This document shows positions 41,562 to 50,633 of a DNA stretch of 64,000 nucleotides, piece after piece; position 1 is the first letter of the stretch; each line of letters opens with the position of its first letter. The translations under genes and the position numbers were made by a program. The DNA comes from Veillonella sp. 3310 (GTDB taxonomy: Bacteria > Bacillota > Negativicutes > Veillonellales > Veillonellaceae). The notes under the pieces were generated by a model. It saw nothing but the letters and a program-made list of their open reading frames with translations, did not search any database and was not told the DNA's origin. The stretch is from positions 247,069 through 311,068 of the forward strand of contig NZ_RQVJ01000002.1 in NCBI RefSeq assembly GCF_003999875.1. Reading direction: 5' to 3'.

Positions 41562-43715
41562 ATGCGTAAAGAAGAATTTTCTATTATCGGCATGCACTGC
41601 GCAGCTTGTGTAGGGCGTGTAGAAAAAGTGGTCAGTAAGTTAGAAGGTGTGGCTGATGTAAAAGTCAACTTGCTCACCAATAAAGGAACGGTAGCGTATA
41701 CAGATGATAGCACGATTGGTGCTACAGAAGTCATCGCTGCCATTGAAAAAATTGGATTTGAAGCACATATTGCTACTGATGCGGATATGAAGGTAGAAAA
41801 ACCATCTCATAAAGGGCAATATATCCGCTTAGGCGTGGCTGCTCTCATGGCTATTCCGATGATGGTGTCCATGATGGGGCACTATTTATGGCATTGGCCT
41901 ATGTTATCGCATGAGGTTGAATTGGTGTTAGCTACGATTGCTCAGTTTGGGGCGGGCTGGATTTTTTACACTAGCGCTTTTGCAGCCATTCGTAGTGGTA
42001 CACTTACCATGGATGTGCTAGTCGCATTGGGAACTTCCGTAGCCTATGGATTTAGCATTTACCAAATGGCAGTGGGGAATCACGATGTATATTTTGAAAC
42101 TTCGGCATGGTTAATTACTTTTATATTATTGGGCAAACTATTAGAAGATATTGCTAAGGGTCGTACGTCTGAGGCCATTCAAAAATTAGTGGCATTACAA
42201 CCTAGCGTGGCCCATGTGGAACGCAATGGGGAGTGGATGGACATTCCTACGAAGGAGATTGTCCTAGGTGACAAGATCCAAGTGCGGGCCGGCGAAAAAG
42301 TGCCAGTAGATGGAATTATTTTAGAAGGTCATTCCACAGTGGATGAGGCTATGTTGACAGGTGAAAGCGTACCTGTAGAAAAAGGTCAGTCTAGTCAAGT
42401 CATAGGCGCTACAGTTAACATGTCGGGCACATTTATTATGAAAGCCACTGCTATTGGGGAGGAAACTATGTTATCCCAAATCATCAAAGTAGTGGAACAA
42501 GCGCAAGCATCTAAAGCGAGCATTCAGCGTATCGCGGATGTGGTAGCATCCTATTTTGTGCCGGTAGTCATCGGTATTGCCATTCTTACCATGATTATTT
42601 GGTATTTTGCATTAGGATCTACGGTAGGAAAAGCTTTATTATATGGCACAGCTGTGCTTGTAATTGCCTGCCCGTGCGCCTTGGGATTGGCGACACCCAC
42701 ATCCATTATGGTAGGTTCAGGCCTTGGGGCAGAACATGGTGTGCTTATTAAAAGCGCAGAATTTTTAGAAAAAGCAGGTCATATCAATGCGATCATCATG
42801 GATAAAACTGGGACTTTAACAGAAGGAAAGCTATCTGTTACGAAAGTGATATATACAGCAGGTGATGAAATGTATAACTTAGCTTTCACAGTGAATCTTG
42901 AAAAAGGTTCTACTCACCCTATTGCACAAGCCATTGCTAAATACGGTGCTAGCAAAGGCGTGCCACAAATGATCGTGAAAGACTTCCAAGATATTCCAGG
43001 AAAAGGATTGGAAGGACGTATAGCGGATAAATTGATTCGGGTTGGTCATACTCGCTGGATGCAAGAACTAGGTATTGATATCACGCCATGGCAAGGAGAG
43101 ATCCACAGTCTGGAAGAACAAGGCAATTCTGTATCCGTCTTGTTAGTAGACGGCACAGTACACGGTATTTGGGCTGTAGCAGATACATTGCGTCCAGAAA
43201 CTCCTGAGGTTGTAAAGGCTTTACAAGAGCAAGGCATCGATGTGTGGATGGTCACAGGAGACAATGCGCGCACAGCGAACTATATAGCTGCCCAAGCAGG
43301 AATTACTCACGTAGTAGCGGAAGTACTGCCACAAGATAAAGCAAATACCATCGCCACATTACAAAGTCAAGGAAAATCCGTTGGCATGGTGGGAGATGGT
43401 ATCAATGATGCGCCAGCTTTAGCGCTAGCAGATATTGGATTTGGTATCGGTCATGGTACGGACGTAGCCATTGAGGCGGCGGATATCGTATTAGTGCGAA
43501 ATGATTTGCGCACCTTAGTACAAGCCGTGACGATTAGTCGTAAAACGATGACAAATATTAAACAAAATTTATTCTGGGCATTGATCTTTAACTGCATTGG
43601 TATTCCGCTGGCAGCCATGGGCTATTTAAGCCCTATCATTGCCGGCACCGCCATGGCATTTAGCTCTGTTACGGTGGTGAGCAATGCGTTGCGATTAAAA
43701 CGTGCAAAAGTGTAA
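41562..43715 (+). CDS. copA: Copper-translocating P-type ATPase
   Basis: A 717-residue P1B ATPase with one N-terminal heavy-metal domain (GMHCAACVGRVEKVV, CxxC intact), eight expected membrane segments, the A-domain motif MLTGESVPVEK, the channel motif CPC in VIACPCALGLATPTSIMVG, the phosphorylation site DKTGTLTEG, the HP motif (GSTHPIAQA) and the hinge MVGDGINDAPALALADIG. The CPC motif plus the Asn/Met pattern of the last helices indicates Cu(I) export. TAGGAGGAATC precedes the ATG. No CopZ or CopY gene follows; a 62-residue Cys/His protein is on the opposite strand downstream. Confidence 0.93.
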   Translation: MRKEEFSIIGMHCAACVGRVEKVVSKLEGVADVKVNLLTNKGTVAYTDDSTIGATEVIAAIEKIGFEAHIATDADMKVEKPSHKGQYIRLGVAALMAIPMMVSMMGHYLWHWPMLSHEVELVLATIAQFGAGWIFYTSAFAAIRSGTLTMDVLVALGTSVAYGFSIYQMAVGNHDVYFETSAWLITFILLGKLLEDIAKGRTSEAIQKLVALQPSVAHVERNGEWMDIPTKEIVLGDKIQVRAGEKVPVDGIILEGHSTVDEAMLTGESVPVEKGQSSQVIGATVNMSGTFIMKATAIGEETMLSQIIKVVEQAQASKASIQRIADVVASYFVPVVIGIAILTMIIWYFALGSTVGKALLYGTAVLVIACPCALGLATPTSIMVGSGLGAEHGVLIKSAEFLEKAGHINAIIMDKTGTLTEGKLSVTKVIYTAGDEMYNLAFTVNLEKGSTHPIAQAIAKYGASKGVPQMIVKDFQDIPGKGLEGRIADKLIRVGHTRWMQELGIDITPWQGEIHSLEEQGNSVSVLLVDGTVHGIWAVADTLRPETPEVVKALQEQGIDVWMVTGDNARTANYIAAQAGITHVVAEVLPQDKANTIATLQSQGKSVGMVGDGINDAPALALADIGFGIGHGTDVAIEAADIVLVRNDLRTLVQAVTISRKTMTNIKQNLFWALIFNCIGIPLAAMGYLSPIIAGTAMAFSSVTVVSNALRLKRAKV

Positions 43716-43810
43716 TCATTCACGTATATGATGATCCGGAGAAGTTCATAACTGTATTGTAATATCTATGGAATAGGATATACATGGATATTCAACGTAT
43801 GATCTACAAT

Positions 43811-43863
43811 AAAAAAGGACTATAACAAATACGATTTAGGTACGATTTGTTATAGTCTTTTTT
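43811..43863 (+). terminator. Terminator after copA
   Basis: The arm AAAAAAGGACTATAACAAAT (43811-43830) pairs with 43845-43863 and ends in a T run. It is another member of the GGACTRTAACA hairpin family. Confidence 0.8.
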
Positions 43864-43933
43864 AGAAATATGATACCAAATGTTGAGACTATGTATACGC
43901 GAGTGGTCAGTCATAGTTTTTACACAAAAATAG

Positions 43934-43970
43934 AACCCCAACTCAAGGGAAGAAGAGTTGGGGTTTTGTT
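43934..43970. terminator. Bidirectional terminator between copA and the 62-residue protein gene
   Basis: AACCCCAACTC (43934-43944) pairs perfectly with GAGTTGGGGTT (43955-43965) and is followed by TTGTTTT; on the minus strand the following sequence is also T-rich, suiting the gene at 44042. Confidence 0.85.
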
Positions 43971-44041
43971 TTGGACATCGTCCTATCTATTTCACTCAAA
44001 GGTTGGGGTATATTCTAATAGTATGGGCGTACGTATTTGAA

Positions 44042-44230
44042 TCAACCTTTTTTGTGCTTACATTTACCAGCTGTGTTGCCGCTCATAATGCGGTTGAACA
44101 TAGCATGGATTTCCTCGGAAGATTGACCTTCTTCACGAGCTGCTTCAATATGACGCATTGCCATATCGTAGCGTGCTAATTTTTCTGGATCGTTCGCGTA
44201 AAATTCGCGACCTTTGTGTCCACATGCCAT
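44042..44230 (-). CDS. Small Cys/His-containing protein of unknown function (62 residues)
   Basis: A 62-residue basic protein starting MACGHKGREFYAND and ending GKCKHKKG. Cys3-His5 at one end and Cys-Lys-His at the other could form a metal site, with a predicted helical middle (KLARYDMAMRHIEAAREEG). It has a strong ribosome site, AAAAGGAGG, on the minus strand, and a terminator. It lies next to copA but in the opposite orientation. I do not recognise the family; metal handling is only a suggestion. Confidence 0.65.
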   Translation of the reverse strand: MACGHKGREFYANDPEKLARYDMAMRHIEAAREEGQSSEEIHAMFNRIMSGNTAGKCKHKKG

Positions 44231-44291
44231 AGGAATAGCCTCCTTTTACAATATAGTTTATACTTATTAACTTGCTCATTGAGAACTCCTG

Positions 44292-44302
44292 TACATCTTG
44301 TA
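44292..44302. promoter_or_regulatory. Palindrome TACATCTTGTA upstream of the 62-residue protein gene
   Basis: TACA-TCT-TGTA resembles the copper-responsive cop box (TACAnnTGTA) but with three central bases instead of two. It lies about 60 bases before the gene. On the minus strand, TTGACT and TATTAT about 19 bases apart lie just upstream of it (about 44319-44352). Confidence 0.3.
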
Positions 44303-44644
44303 CCTGTCCTCTGGTATTATAATAAAGTATATGGTTGTGGTGGAGTCAACAAATAAAAAGAATTATTTTTATAATTTTTTATATTTATCGATAACCATTG
44401 ATATCATAGGTTTTTTTAATCTGAAAGCTTAGAAATAGGGCTTTTTTATGAGAATTAATTTAATAATATAGTAAAATACATGAATGAAAGTCAATATGTA
44501 AAAAGCCCGTAGTTATGCTATAGTATAGGTATAGATAAAACTATATACCAATAGTTTAGTTTCAACGAAAAAATTATATATTATACGAAATAAAATAATT
44601 AAGATTATTATACATAGTACAAATATTGAGACAGTATTAAATGT

Positions 44645-44674
44645 AATACATGTATTAAAAGTGTTACATGTATT
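44645..44674. promoter_or_regulatory. Two TACATGTA palindromes, possible operator of the MerR-type gene
   Basis: AATACATGTATT (44645-44656) and TACATGTATT (44665-44674) repeat an 8-base palindrome 18 bases apart, about 60-85 bases before the MerR-type gene. The rest of 44303-44640 is very AT-rich with no gene. Confidence 0.45.
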
Positions 44675-44730
44675 AAATCTATTAGAAGACCTAAATGCCT
44701 GTTGGAAATACAGTAGAAAGGATAGTATCT

Positions 44731-45552
44731 ATGCGAAATATTTATATGACGATTGGAGATGTGTCGAAAATTTATGGCATATCAAAACAAACAATTCTAT
44801 ATTATGAAAAATTAGGACTATTTCTGCCAGCAAAAATTGAAGATAATGGATACCGTTATTACACATTAGAAGAGTGCTATCGATTAGAGATTATTTTGAC
44901 CCTAAAAAAACTAAATCTATCCTTGAAAGATATTCAAGATTATGTGGAACATCGAGGTCCGCATATGTTGAAAAGCTTATTAGAAGATGCACGCTATGGC
45001 TTTGATCGGGAGATTAATGATTTATATACAAATAAAATGAATTTAGAGAGAACCTTATTTAACTTAGAACGATATTTAAAAATACCTAAAAATCGTTTGT
45101 TCTTTGGTATGAAAGAAGAATCTTTCTATGCACTAACTCCTTATGATGCAACAGAAAAAGGAAAGAAAAAGTTATTTACTTTATTAGAACATCAAGCTAG
45201 GCTTATAGAGGAAGTCCCTTTTAAAGCTATTCAAATTGGTATGGCTATCGATGGAGAAGACTATGAACAGGGAGATATCATCAAGTACAGCCATTATTGT
45301 ACAGATGTAGGGTTTGATTATGAAGGAGATATGGAGATTGTTACTCGTCCTAGAGGGATGTATCTAGAAATGTTTTATACGGGGCTTTATGAAGAACAGG
45401 CTCAGTGGATGTACGATAAAGTAAGTAGTTATTTATCTTATGAGGGATTACAAATTGCAGGTTCCGTATATATAGAACCAGTACGGAATTATTGGACAGA
45501 GACAAAACGTGAAGACTATTTATCTAAAATTACAGTACCTGTTGAGGAATAG
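44731..45552 (+). CDS. MerR family transcriptional regulator with effector domain
   Basis: A 273-residue regulator. Residues 5-75 form the MerR winged helix: TIGDVSKIYGISKQTILYYEK, then GYRYYTLEECYRLEII. A coiled-coil dimerisation helix follows (about 80-120) and residues 125-273 form a GyrI/BmrR-like ligand domain, as in BmrR/TipA-type multidrug sensors. No metal-binding cysteine cluster is present, so a small organic ligand is likelier than copper. I chose the ATG at 44731 with AGAAAGGATAG upstream; an ATG at 44695 lacks a ribosome site. No efflux pump is adjacent, so the target is not evident. Confidence 0.87.
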   Translation: MRNIYMTIGDVSKIYGISKQTILYYEKLGLFLPAKIEDNGYRYYTLEECYRLEIILTLKKLNLSLKDIQDYVEHRGPHMLKSLLEDARYGFDREINDLYTNKMNLERTLFNLERYLKIPKNRLFFGMKEESFYALTPYDATEKGKKKLFTLLEHQARLIEEVPFKAIQIGMAIDGEDYEQGDIIKYSHYCTDVGFDYEGDMEIVTRPRGMYLEMFYTGLYEEQAQWMYDKVSSYLSYEGLQIAGSVYIEPVRNYWTETKREDYLSKITVPVEE

Positions 45553-45684
45553 ATGAAACATGTATGCTGAAAGAATTGGAAACAAAATATAAAAATGAGT
45601 TACCATAAGACGCGATGTAGTACAAAATATAAGATGTTGTGGTATAGATTATTTTGTGTGTAAAGGCAATTCACTTTACAACTA

Positions 45685-45713
45685 TTGACAAGTTAGGTAA
45701 ATATTGGTAATAT
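45685..45713 (+). promoter_or_regulatory. Promoter of the ylxM-ffh operon
   Basis: TTGACA (45685-45690), 17 bases and TAATAT (45708-45713), 60 bases before ylxM. The remaining gap 45553-45684 has no gene. Confidence 0.65.
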
Positions 45714-45773
45714 AGGGTGTAAATATTTTTTGCTTGACAGATGATGCTTTCAGAATGTTCAGAAGGAGGAACC

Positions 45774-46097
45774 ATGGAAGAACGAATGACAATTAGTTTG
45801 TTGTTAGATTTTTATGGAGCCTTACTGACGGATCGACAACGAGAGTGTTATGCATTGCATCATGAAGATGATATGTCATTAGGTGAAATTGCAGAAGAGT
45901 TGAGTATCTCAAGGCAAGCGGTGCACGACAATATTGAACGTGCAAAAGCTAGTATGGAAGGATATGAACAAAAGCTACACCTTATTGAACAATATTTACT
46001 ACGGCGAAAGATTGTAAAACAGGTTAAAGATGAATTAGCATCTATTGCCATTACATCTGAATCGATTCAGTCATTATTAACACAATTGGAGGGCTAG
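45774..46097 (+). CDS. ylxM: YlxM family HTH protein (UPF0122), SRP-associated
   Basis: A 107-residue DNA- or RNA-binding-like protein with a sigma-4-type helix-turn-helix: LLTDRQRECYALHHEDDMSLGEIAEELSISRQAVHDNI, cut into its two helices. In streptococci YlxM stimulates SRP function. I chose the ATG at 45774 with AAGGAGGA directly upstream; this gives the usual family length. The stop is one base before the ffh start, the conserved ylxM-ffh coupling. Confidence 0.92.
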   Translation: MEERMTISLLLDFYGALLTDRQRECYALHHEDDMSLGEIAEELSISRQAVHDNIERAKASMEGYEQKLHLIEQYLLRRKIVKQVKDELASIAITSESIQSLLTQLEG

Positions 46098-46098
46098 T

Positions 46099-47448
46099 AT
46101 GGCTTTTGAAAATTTAACGCATAAATTGCAAGAAGCCTTTGCATCCTTAAAGGGAAAAGGTAAAATTTCTGAAGAAGATGTTAACCTAGCGTTACGACAA
46201 GTTCGCTTTGCTTTGTTAGAAGCAGACGTAAACTTTGGAGTAGCGAAAGATTTCATTGCCCGTATCAAGGATAAAGCCTTGGGTGAGGAAGTGTTTGGTT
46301 CCTTGAACCCTGCGCAAACGGTTATTAAAATTGTGAATGACGAATTGACCGAGTTACTAGGTGGTACTGAAAGCCGGATTATGATTTCTCCGAAAGCACC
46401 AACCATCATTATGTTGGTTGGCTTGCAAGGGGCAGGTAAAACGACTACGGCTGGTAAGTTGTCTGTACACCTTCGTAAACAAGGTAAGAATCCTATGCTA
46501 GTAGCAGCCGATGTGTATCGCCCAGCAGCGATTAAGCAATTGCAAGTAGTGGGCGCTCAAATCGATGTTCCTGTATTCGCGAATGAAACGCCGGGTGCAA
46601 ATCCAGTAGAGATTGCTAAAGCTGGTATTGAAGAGGCAAAACGCCTATTCAAAGACATTGTTATCATCGATACAGCAGGTCGACTTGCCATTGATGAAAC
46701 CTTGATGGATGAATTGGCTAATATCAAGGCTGAAGTAAAACCTCACGAAATCTTGCTAGTGGTAGATGCCATGATTGGTCAAGATGCAGTGGGTACAGCA
46801 GAAGCATTTAATAATTACTTAGGCCTAGATGGTGTCATTTTGACGAAAATGGATGGCGATGCTCGTGGTGGTGCAGCTCTTTCTATTAAAGCGGTAACAG
46901 GAACACCTATTAAATTTACAGGTACTAGCGAAAAGATGGACGGCTTAGAAGTATTCCATCCTGATCGTATGGCATCTCGTATTCTTGATTTAGGCGATTT
47001 CAAAACATTGATTGAAAATGTGCAAAGTTCCATCGATGAAGAAGAAGCGAAAAAAATGGCTGAAAAGATGGCCAAAAATAGCTTTACCTTAGATGATTTC
47101 TTGGCACAAATGAATCAAATTCGTAAATTGGGTCCGTTGCAAAATTTATTGGGTATGTTGCCTGGTATGGGTAAATTGAAAGACCAGTTAGCGGGCTTTG
47201 ACTTAGATAATAAAGAAGTACGTCAAATAGAGGCTATTATCAAATCTATGACGATGGCGGAACGTACAGATCCTAACATATTGAATGGTTCTCGTCGTAA
47301 ACGTATTGCGGCAGGTTCCGGCACTACAGTGCATCGAGTGAATCAATTGATTAAACAATTTGAAGAGGCTCGTAAGTTTATGAAGCAAATGCAGTCTATG
47401 AGCAAAGGTAAGAAGGGCATGTTCCCTAAATTACCGTTCATGGGATAA
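46099..47448 (+). CDS. ffh: Signal recognition particle protein Ffh
   Basis: A 449-residue GTPase that binds signal peptides on ribosomes and hands them to FtsY. The N domain ends near residue 95; the G domain has GLQGAGKTTTAGKL, DVYRPAAIKQL, IDTAGRLAIDE and TKMDGDARGGAALS. The methionine-rich M domain (LGMLPGMGKL, IKSMTMAERTDP, FMKQMQSMSKG) binds SRP RNA. The protein is full length. GGAGGGC precedes the ATG; the SRP RNA gene is not in the window. Confidence 0.97.
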   Translation: MAFENLTHKLQEAFASLKGKGKISEEDVNLALRQVRFALLEADVNFGVAKDFIARIKDKALGEEVFGSLNPAQTVIKIVNDELTELLGGTESRIMISPKAPTIIMLVGLQGAGKTTTAGKLSVHLRKQGKNPMLVAADVYRPAAIKQLQVVGAQIDVPVFANETPGANPVEIAKAGIEEAKRLFKDIVIIDTAGRLAIDETLMDELANIKAEVKPHEILLVVDAMIGQDAVGTAEAFNNYLGLDGVILTKMDGDARGGAALSIKAVTGTPIKFTGTSEKMDGLEVFHPDRMASRILDLGDFKTLIENVQSSIDEEEAKKMAEKMAKNSFTLDDFLAQMNQIRKLGPLQNLLGMLPGMGKLKDQLAGFDLDNKEVRQIEAIIKSMTMAERTDPNILNGSRRKRIAAGSGTTVHRVNQLIKQFEEARKFMKQMQSMSKGKKGMFPKLPFMG

Positions 47449-47475
47449 TATTCTATTTAAGGAGGTGAAAGAAGA

Positions 47476-47739
47476 ATGTTAAAAATCCGTTTAACTCGTT
47501 TAGGTGCTAAAAAAGCTCCTTTCTATCGTATCGTTGTTGCTGACTCCCGCGCTCCACGCGAAGGCCGTCCAGTTGATACAGTAGGTCAATACGATGCTAC
47601 TAAAAACCCAGCAATCGTTAATATTGACGAAGAGAAAGCATTAGAGTGGTTGGGTAAAGGTGCACAACCTACTGATACTGTTCGCTCCTTGTTCAAAAAA
47701 CATGGTGTTATGCAAAAATTTGCTGACGCTAAAAAATAA
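47476..47739 (+). CDS. rpsP: 30S ribosomal protein S16
   Basis: An 87-residue protein beginning [20 protein letters not shown] with [16 protein letters not shown], unmistakable S16. It is needed for 30S assembly. GGAGGTGAAAG precedes the ATG. The order ffh-rpsP-khpA-ylqD-rimM is conserved in Firmicutes. Confidence 0.97.
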   Translation: MLKIRLTRLGAKKAPFYRIVVADSRAPREGRPVDTVGQYDATKNPAIVNIDEEKALEWLGKGAQPTDTVRSLFKKHGVMQKFADAKK

Positions 47740-47760
47740 TTAATAGAGAGGCGTACTGTG

Positions 47761-47988
47761 ATGCAAGAATTAATTACATTAATTGTTCAATCATTAGTTA
47801 AGCAACCTGAAGCCGTTTCTGTTACTATGGAAGTTCGCGATCAAGTGGAAGTCTATGAAATCCGTGTCGCACCTGATGACATGGGTAAAGTAATTGGAAA
47901 ACAAGGTAAGATTGCGAAAGCGATTCGCGCTGTGGCTAAAGCAGCGGCTATTAAAGAGAACAAGAAGATATCCGTTGATATTGTCTAA
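47761..47988 (+). CDS. khpA: KH-domain RNA-binding protein KhpA
   Basis: A 75-residue single KH-domain protein. The GxxG loop is in VIGKQGKIAKAIRAVAKAAA, preceded by YEIRVAPDDMGK. In streptococci KhpA pairs with KhpB and binds RNAs that influence cell elongation. I chose the ATG at 47761 with AGAGAGGCG upstream; a GTG three bases before is possible. Confidence 0.92.
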   Translation: MQELITLIVQSLVKQPEAVSVTMEVRDQVEVYEIRVAPDDMGKVIGKQGKIAKAIRAVAKAAAIKENKKISVDIV

Positions 47989-48000
47989 AAGGGTGGTAAC

Positions 48001-48408
48001 ATGGAAGAAATGACATTACGCGTACCCGTGGCAATTAAGTCTAAGGTTACGGACACTTTAAAAAACAAAATCATTGCTGATTTACAACAACAAATGGATA
48101 TGGTGGATCAAGATTTACAACAAATCGAATTCCAAGCAAAACGTTTGTTAAGTGAACAAGCAAAAATTGATGCACAAGGTTTAATCCAATTGCGTCAACA
48201 AATCGAGGAAGACAAGCAACAACGCGTAGCTTTCAAAGCTCAAGTAGCAGAGCGTTTGAAAGAAGCGGAAAAGCTTGAAATTGGTTCTGAAATTGCCCAA
48301 GGCCAAATGGAGCAAACGATTACTGTAAAAATCGGTGATAATTTAGACGCTCTTATGGGGTCTGAAATTTTGCTAGAAGATGGCAAAGTGGTAGCATTCC
48401 GTAAATAA
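48001..48408 (+). CDS. ylqD: YlqD family protein
   Basis: A 135-residue cytoplasmic protein, largely a coiled coil rich in Gln and Glu (residues about 20-100), with a short beta end (VKIGDNLDALMGSEILLEDGKVV). Both sequence pattern and position between khpA and rimM match YlqD, a Firmicute protein of unknown function. AAGGGTGG precedes the ATG, and the stop overlaps the rimM start by one base (TAATG). Confidence 0.88.
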   Translation: MEEMTLRVPVAIKSKVTDTLKNKIIADLQQQMDMVDQDLQQIEFQAKRLLSEQAKIDAQGLIQLRQQIEEDKQQRVAFKAQVAERLKEAEKLEIGSEIAQGQMEQTITVKIGDNLDALMGSEILLEDGKVVAFRK

Positions 48409-48905
48409 TGGATATGCAAGAACTGATTACTATCGGTGTGATCGTCGCTCCGCACGGTGTGCGGGGCGATGTTCGTATATTGCCGAGAACAGACTTTCCA
48501 GAACGGTTTATGAAAATGGATGTGTGCTACATCAATGGTCAACTATACCATATTACATCTGCAAAATTTCATAAACAGTTTATTTTGGCTACTTTCAAAG
48601 AGTTGCCTGATCGCACGGCTGTGGAGCGTTTAGGTAAACAAGAAATTAAAGTGCCAAGACAAGATTTGGTGGAATTGCCAGAAGATAGATATTATATCTT
48701 TGAAATCGAAGGCCTTGCTGTGGAAGATACGGAAGGTAATGATTTAGGTATTGTAAAAGAAGTGTTGCAACCTGGCGCAAATGATGTATACGTCGTAGCC
48801 AAAGAAGGTGAACCCGATCTATTGTTGCCGGCTCTAAAAACTGTGGTATTAACCATTGATATTGAAGGCGGTAAAATGATCGTAGATCCTCCAGAATGGT
48901 TGTAA
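48408..48905 (+). CDS. rimM: 16S rRNA processing protein RimM
   Basis: A 165-residue protein that helps mature the 30S head and binds S19. The N-terminal domain starts ITIGVIVAPHGVRGDVRILP and the C-terminal PRC-barrel has YYIFEIEGLAVEDTEGNDLGIVKEVL and LLPALKTVVLTIDIEGG. It overlaps ylqD by one base. In most Firmicutes trmD and rplS follow; here a strong terminator ends the operon. Confidence 0.95.
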   Translation: MDMQELITIGVIVAPHGVRGDVRILPRTDFPERFMKMDVCYINGQLYHITSAKFHKQFILATFKELPDRTAVERLGKQEIKVPRQDLVELPEDRYYIFEIEGLAVEDTEGNDLGIVKEVLQPGANDVYVVAKEGEPDLLLPALKTVVLTIDIEGGKMIVDPPEWL

Positions 48906-48908
48906 TAG

Positions 48909-48959
48909 AAAAGTCCCTTGTACTAAGTGCAATGATGCATTCAGTACAGGGGACTTTTT
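48909..48959 (+). terminator. Terminator after rimM
   Basis: AAAAGTCCCTTGTACT and AGTACAGGGGACTTTTT form a long stem with an inner GTGCA/TGCA pair, followed by T residues. Confidence 0.9.
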
Positions 48960-49036
48960 GTGTGCGTAACAATGGGTATATTATTCAGTTTGTTTTACAA
49001 CAGTAGTAACGATATGGATAGAAGACCACATTTAGG

Positions 49037-50374
49037 TTATATTGGATTTTGCACATACACAGGACTAGTAGTGTAATCATAATGACTGTCACGATAGCGG
49101 GGATTGTCTACAGTGAGTCGCCATAGGCGACTTGCTAGTTGATCTTGTTCGCATAGTATTTTGGAAATCCCCGTTGCTTGTTGACAGAAAGGAGCCCATT
49201 TTTGGACGATAGGAATGGAGGCACGTTTTTCTCTTAAGTATTGGCGGCCTCGGTCATTGAAAGCTAGGAGACGACCATAGGTAGGCCCCTGCTGGTGGCA
49301 CTTTTGGAATATCTCTTTAGTGCGGCGGAAAAGACTGTAGCTAGCGATGCGATCGAGACGAGAGTAGGTGTAGCGTCTTGATTTTAGACTTTCACGAGCC
49401 TGTTCCCAAGAGGAGAGGGCGCTCGCAGTGAGCCAGGCATCTTCTAGGCCATCACTCATATCATGCAAGGTTTGTAACTCTTTTTTTGTTACTACACGAC
49501 TGGTAAGGTGTATCATATCGTAATAGTGGTTTAGATTGGCATAATAGTTAGCTTGCACGATGTCCCTAGCAAGAGGAGATACGATGGGGGGAAGGTATTG
49601 ATGCCACTTGGAATCGCTTTCTTCTAAAAGGGAGGAGGCATAAATAGCACTTCGTAAGGCTGTGCCAGATGGTAAGGAATTTCCTAAGGTTGGATTGTGA
49701 TGGGAACTAGTGCGCTCCACGGGAATGATATCTAACTCGATATGATAGCGATGTAAGGCGCGTATATATTCAATGCCTAAGATAGTATTAGGGTCAGTGT
49801 CCAATATGCGTATATGGTTTGCGTTTTTTAGTACATTATTTTCTGATGCATCTTGTTCTGTTGATGCAAGCATGGTATCAGATGTGTTTTTGCCTAAAAT
49901 GTCATCGGTATTCATTGGGTTACTTACTGAATGAAACCTTTGCACGGCTTTACGTAAGGCTGTACCATAGGAGTACCCTTGCTCCAAAAAGGAGCGCAAC
50001 GATTCTTGTGTACTAGGATGATCTAGAGTTTTGGCGATGGATACAAGTTCTTCTACTTGTGTATGGCTAGACCCAAAGGAGATAGCGTCACATCCCAAGG
50101 TATGTAACAATCGAACTCCACCAGCTGCAAAATATTCCGCGGAGCTAACGGAAAACATAGAAGGTAACTCGAATACAATATCGGCACCGCCCATGACAGC
50201 CCATTGGGCACGATGAAATTTAGAAAATATGGCAGGTGTTCCTCGTTGCACAAAGTCGCCACTCATTACTACGAGCAAGGTTGAGTCAGGATATTTGCGG
50301 CGAAGCTCTTGTAATTGATGGGCATGCCCCTTGTGAAAAGGATTATATTCTGCAATAATTCCTATGGTATTCAT
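49037..50374 (-). CDS. tmcAL: tRNA(Met) cytidine acetate ligase TmcAL
   Basis: A 445-residue enzyme that forms N4-acetylcytidine at position 34 of elongator tRNA-Met with acetate and ATP. The nucleotidyltransferase-like start GIIAEYNPFHKGHAHQL, VVMSGDFVQRGTPAIFSKFHRAQ and ADIVFELPSMFSVSSAEYFA are diagnostic (YlbM family). It is slightly longer than the Bacillus protein (about 415) owing to an insert near residue 155-185. The minus-strand start has AGGAGG upstream. Acetate kinase is encoded just beyond on the other strand. Confidence 0.9.
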   Translation of the reverse strand: MNTIGIIAEYNPFHKGHAHQLQELRRKYPDSTLLVVMSGDFVQRGTPAIFSKFHRAQWAVMGGADIVFELPSMFSVSSAEYFAAGGVRLLHTLGCDAISFGSSHTQVEELVSIAKTLDHPSTQESLRSFLEQGYSYGTALRKAVQRFHSVSNPMNTDDILGKNTSDTMLASTEQDASENNVLKNANHIRILDTDPNTILGIEYIRALHRYHIELDIIPVERTSSHHNPTLGNSLPSGTALRSAIYASSLLEESDSKWHQYLPPIVSPLARDIVQANYYANLNHYYDMIHLTSRVVTKKELQTLHDMSDGLEDAWLTASALSSWEQARESLKSRRYTYSRLDRIASYSLFRRTKEIFQKCHQQGPTYGRLLAFNDRGRQYLREKRASIPIVQKWAPFCQQATGISKILCEQDQLASRLWRLTVDNPRYRDSHYDYTTSPVYVQNPI

Positions 50375-50592
50375 AATCTAGTACCTCCTGTATATGTATA
50401 TTAGTATATCATGAGATATTACTTTCATAAATGATACCCGTAGCGCATACAATTTGTTAAGAAAATAATGATGAATATTCTTTGCGAATAGCAAGAAGGG
50501 GGAGCGTACTATACGAAATAGTTATATACAATAGACTTGCTATGCATGAAAGAGCTCATAAAAAGGGGTAGAAAAAAACGTGAAATTAATGT

Positions 50593-50598
50593 TATAAT
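50593..50598 (+). promoter_or_regulatory. Extended -10 ahead of the lipoprotein-ackA unit
   Basis: TGTTATAAT (50590-50598) is an extended -10, 36 bases before the lipoprotein gene; no convincing -35 lies upstream. The rest of 50375-50589 shows no gene. Confidence 0.45.
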
Positions 50599-50633
50599 TG
50601 ACTGTAGAAATTGTGTCTATTAGAGGTGACTAT

